A stretch of 64,000 bases of DNA, taken from the NCBI RefSeq assembly GCF_002379085.1, contig NZ_NBZW01000020.1:22762-86761 (forward strand), written 5' to 3'. Below are positions 61,787 to 64,000 of this stretch, in pieces (the first letter of the stretch is position 1; each line of letters starts with the position of its first letter). Under the pieces are notes generated by a model that saw only the letters and a list, made by a program, of their open reading frames with translations, ran no database searches and had not been told where the DNA came from. This DNA is from Polaromonas sp. AET17H-212. GTDB lineage: Bacteria > Pseudomonadota > Gammaproteobacteria > Burkholderiales > Burkholderiaceae_C. Made by a program: the position numbers and the translations under genes.

Positions 61787-62833
61787 CTAAAGAGCCCTGG
61801 CCTCGACCTGGCCCGGTCGCAGCGAATACCGGTTGCCCGCATCCAGGCGTTCCACCTGGACACGCGCGGCGCGGTTGCCATACACCGAGGCCTTGAGCCA
61901 TTCACATTCCGACTGCAACTGCGCCTCGTCACCGAGGCGGGTGTGCCAGACCCGGTGCTCTCCGTCCCAGCGGTAGCCCCTGGCCTTGAGCAGGTCCTTG
62001 GCCTCGAAGGGAGCGGCGGTCGCCTGCAGCCGGTAGCTGGGCCTGGCCGCGACAGACAGCAGCTGTGCCAGCCCGGTCTGGCCGGACACCGGAAGCGGGC
62101 TGGCCAGCACCGCCAGCAGCGCGTGGCAGTCCATCTCGGCGCGGTGCGCATCGTAGAACCAGCCGAGTTCCAGCGCCAGCTGCGTGAGTTTGGCCGAGCC
62201 GCGGCCTTCTTTTTTCCAGTCCAGATCGGCGAAAGAGCAAGCCCAGGGCAATTGCGCAAACCGCGCCAGCCTGGCCTCGACAAACGGACGGTCAAAACCG
62301 GCGTTGTGGGCAATGACCAGGTCCGCATCGGCCAGCATGGCCGCCACCCGCAGCTCATCCAGCTTGTGGCCGCGAACCATGTCGTCGCTGATGCCGGTGA
62401 GTTCCTGGATCTCCAGCGGAATCGGCAGGCCCGGGTCTTCGAGGCCGTCATAAACATCGACGGTGCCGACCGGCAGGCCGGTGGCCAGATCCACATCGAC
62501 CCGCAGCAGTGCCAACTCCATGATGCGGTCGCGCGATGCGTCCAGCCCGGTGGTTTCGGTATCCAGAATCAGCAGGCGCGTGACCGGCCCCCCGGACTGG
62601 TGTGCAAACTGCTGCGGCACCGGCAGGCGCCGCAGCACACGGTAATCGGCATGCCGCTCCAGCGCCAGCGCCATCGCTTCCGGCGTGAGCGGCTCCGACG
62701 CGGGAGCAGGGGGAACAATTCGGGTTTTGCGGGTTTTGGTCGAAACGGGCGCCGGCGCGATGGGCGCAGCGTCGTCAAAACCGAAGCCCAGCTGGTCCGC
62801 AAAAAGTGCGCGACCGTCTGACTCGGTATTCAT
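61787..62833 (-). CDS. DEDD-type 3'-5' exonuclease (DnaQ/ExoX-like)
   Basis: A 348-residue protein. The exonuclease domain (about 80-240) has motif I LILDTETTGLD, motif II ADLVIAHNAGFDRPFVE, and motif III YDAHRAEMDCHALLAVL (HxxxxD type). An N-terminal extension and a C-terminal DUF-like region (ARGYRWDGEHRVWHTRLGD) flank it, as in stand-alone exonucleases of Burkholderiales. A repair role is inferred. GGAG before the ATG. The tRNA-Arg fragment follows upstream. Confidence 0.88.
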   Translation of the reverse strand: MNTESDGRALFADQLGFGFDDAAPIAPAPVSTKTRKTRIVPPAPASEPLTPEAMALALERHADYRVLRRLPVPQQFAHQSGGPVTRLLILDTETTGLDASRDRIMELALLRVDVDLATGLPVGTVDVYDGLEDPGLPIPLEIQELTGISDDMVRGHKLDELRVAAMLADADLVIAHNAGFDRPFVEARLARFAQLPWACSFADLDWKKEGRGSAKLTQLALELGWFYDAHRAEMDCHALLAVLASPLPVSGQTGLAQLLSVAARPSYRLQATAAPFEAKDLLKARGYRWDGEHRVWHTRLGDEAQLQSECEWLKASVYGNRAARVQVERLDAGNRYSLRPGQVEARAL

Positions 62834-62904
62834 GTGTCACTCCAGGGCATGGGGCACGGCGTCATGCATGGCCGGGGACAGACATGACCGACTGACAGCA
62901 AATG

Positions 62905-62952
62905 TGGTGCGGCTGGCGGGGATCGAACCCACGACCCTTGGCTTCGGAGGCC
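62905..62952 (-). tRNA. 3' half of tRNA-Arg(CCG): attachment-site remnant
   Basis: On the minus strand: GGCCTCCGAAGCC (anticodon loop with CCG), AAGGGTCG (variable), GTGGGTTCGATCCCCGC (T arm), CAGCCGCACCA (acceptor with encoded CCA). The 5' half (acceptor GCGGCTG, D arm) is missing: beyond 62952 the sequence is unrelated and AT-rich. This is the expected displaced end of a tRNA-targeting island, with the intact tRNA presumably at the far end. Confidence 0.85.
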
Positions 62953-63140
62953 CGAATTTCGATGCGTATATACATTGATCTCTCGATGAATTGAATGGTC
63001 CCAGTCGGCGTTATTCAACAAAATCAACGAGTTACCTTCGACCTATTGTGACACCCATTAGCGCTGTAGGATGACTAAAGGTCCCTCGATGTCACAACTC
63101 TCACCGGAAAACCTCGGATTCACCTTATGTACTGGGCCAG
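62953..63140. other. Start of genomic island, no gene recognised
   Basis: AT-richer sequence (CGTATATACATTGATCTC, TTATTCAACAAAATCAACG) that begins exactly where the tRNA match ends. No integrase on this side within the window. Confidence 0.5.
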
Positions 63141-63411
63141 ATGAAAATGACCATAACTCATCTTTGCACCAATGCCTTGCCCGATCAAGGCGTGTACCCG
63201 CGTTACGCTTTCGGGCTCGACTGGCGGTCGCTGCCCGCAATGAAGGATGTGATCTCTACATTCGCTGCCACGGATCCAATGCGTCTCGCAGCCTGGTTCG
63301 AGAACACGTCGTCCTTCCTGGGTGAACGTAGGCTGCGAGAAGTCATTCCGGAAGATTGTGCGAGGGGTGCTCGAGGCCGTGCAGGACCTGCGCCTGCAGC
63401 AGGGTAGTTAA
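63141..63411 (+). pseudogene. Frameshifted Xre/MbcA/ParS-type antitoxin C-terminal domain
   Basis: The frame reads MKMTITHLCTNALPDQGVYP ... ATDPMRLAAWFENTSSFLGE, RRLREVIPED, which resembles the toxin-binding domain of MbcA/ParS antitoxins. It then shifts in the G run at 63363-63366. Removing one G restores VLEAVQDLRLQQGS and a stop at 63409-63411, the expected family ending. No partner toxin gene is visible. Probably a decayed remnant. Confidence 0.55.
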
Positions 63412-63420
63412 ATGTTCATT

Positions 63421-63462
63421 ATCGTGCACGATTTCATAATTTATGGAATAATCGTTCACGAT
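63421..63462 (+). promoter_or_regulatory. hipBA promoter with two operator palindromes
   Basis: ATCGTGCACGAT (63421-63432, perfect palindrome) and ATCGTTCACGAT (63451-63462, one mismatch) are exactly 30 bases apart. A CATAAT -10-like element lies between, and the second site overlaps the hipB start codon. This suits cooperative autorepression by HipB. Confidence 0.8.
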
Positions 63463-63736
63463 GTTGGACAAAATAAGATTACCTGAAGACCTCGGCAAAG
63501 CCATTGCCAGCTACCGTGAGCAAAACAAACTCTCGGCAGTTGCTGTGGCCAACAAGGCTGGGCGCAGCCGAACCGTGCTCCACAAACTTGAGCGCGGAGA
63601 GGACGTCACAGTCTCCTCACTCTTCGACATTCTGCGCGCAATGGGCCTTTGTCTGACGCTGCAGAGGGCGGGCATGCCAACCCTCGAGGAAATGCAACGC
63701 CGGTTCGCTGATGAGGAAGATGACAATGCTGCCTGA
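63461..63736 (+). CDS. hipB: HipB-type antitoxin
   Basis: A 91-residue XRE protein. The helix-turn-helix (LGKAIASYREQNKLSAVAVA, NKAGRSRTVLHKLERG) is followed by VSSLFDILRAMGLCLTLQRA and an acidic tail. It would neutralise HipA and repress the operon through the palindromes upstream. It overlaps hipA by 11 bases. Confidence 0.88.
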   Translation: MLDKIRLPEDLGKAIASYREQNKLSAVAVANKAGRSRTVLHKLERGEDVTVSSLFDILRAMGLCLTLQRAGMPTLEEMQRRFADEEDDNAA

Positions 63737-64000
63737 GCGTATTCGTCTTCTCGATGTTGAGGTGAACGGTGCGCTCAGCGGTCGGCTTGCGCACGCATCG
63801 ACCTACACATTTGACTACAGCCGCGACGACCCGGACCAGCCTATCGTCTCCCTCCTCATGCCAGCGAGCAAGCTGCATTTCGACGGCGGCGGCGCATTGT
63901 TCCCGGCCATGGATATGAACCTGCCCGAGGGGTACTTGTTCATGCAGATCCGCGAGTTCTTCCCAAAGCAGACGATCACCCCTATGCACCTGCTTGCCCT
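63726..64000 (+). CDS. hipA: HipA-type serine/threonine kinase toxin (partial, runs off window)
   Basis: The first 91 codons only. The N-terminal subdomain has the HipA pattern: VEVNGALSGRLAHAS, TFDYSRDDPDQPIVSLLMPA, then FPAMDMNLPEGYLFMQIREF. HipA kinases phosphorylate aminoacyl-tRNA synthetases such as GltX. The catalytic core is beyond the window, so activity cannot be judged. ATG is inside the end of hipB. Confidence 0.85.
   Translation, partial: MLPERIRLLDVEVNGALSGRLAHASTYTFDYSRDDPDQPIVSLLMPASKLHFDGGGALFPAMDMNLPEGYLFMQIREFFPKQTITPMHLLA

Noticed and set aside
62905..62980. A complete tRNA-Arg gene
   Set aside because: The D arm and 5' acceptor strand are absent; only the part from the anticodon loop to CCA matches.
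63071..63325. Alternative 84-codon plus-strand frame at the island edge
   Set aside because: Overlaps the antitoxin-like frame; no domain and poorer composition.

Overview
The window reads as a high-GC betaproteobacterial chromosome, most likely family Comamonadaceae (Polaromonas/Rhodoferax/Variovorax type). This rests on gene content and order: recG next to oxyR, queA-tgt, a DUF3567 protein, PhaM-type PHA granule protein, rsmI/yraN-diaA-dolP, yggS/pilT-pilU. It also rests on a short dispersed repeat of the 'GCTAT..ATAGCTGCTTGCGC' type that I associate with this family from memory. Genus is an inference.

Layout. 0-3 kb is an accessory insertion between oxyR and recG: a higBA-type toxin-antitoxin pair, two small lower-GC genes, and a duplicated oxyR 5' end in which 8 of the first 12 codons are synonymously recoded. 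3-33 kb is mostly core: recG, queA-tgt, an aldo/keto reductase, envelope genes (tandem-repeat secreted protein, zinc-ribbon membrane protein, LplT-Aas-like fusion), FIST, GST, phaM, an enoyl-CoA hydratase, a DksA-type zinc finger, an FAH-family hydrolase with divergent IclR regulator, purU, an omega-aminotransferase, a glcD-cidA-lrgB operon and a biotinyl-carboxyltransferase fusion. 33-41.5 kb holds a bactofilin and then a minus-strand operon that looks like a synthase-dependent exopolysaccharide export system (WecB epimerase, GT2 synthase, membrane-anchored bactofilin-like protein, alpha/alpha-barrel glycosidase-like protein, YaiO barrel, polytopic membrane protein). 41.5-47.3 kb is regulatory: a stand-alone receiver, two Crp/Fnr paralogues (one frameshifted), and a PAS-GGDEF-EAL protein. 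48-54 kb is proline catabolism (putA with divergent Lrp-type regulator), an orphan substrate-binding protein and a DUF3617 protein. 53.8-62.8 kb is core (yggS, pilT, pilU, dehydrogenase, dolP-diaA-yraN/rsmI, BamE-like lipoprotein, DUF938, exonuclease). At 62.9 kb a 3' half of tRNA-Arg(CCG) marks one end of a genomic island that begins with a broken antitoxin-like gene and a hipBA locus running off the window.

The most unusual signal is a set of three short repeat families scattered through the 64 kb. They lie between genes, often touching stop codons, and also inside reading frames without breaking them. putA alone appears to carry five such in-frame insertions from all three families, and yggS, the 3-hydroxyisobutyrate dehydrogenase homologue and the DUF3108 gene one each. 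The second strongest signals are the recoded oxyR 5' end and the WecB/GT2/YaiO/bactofilin-like export operon.
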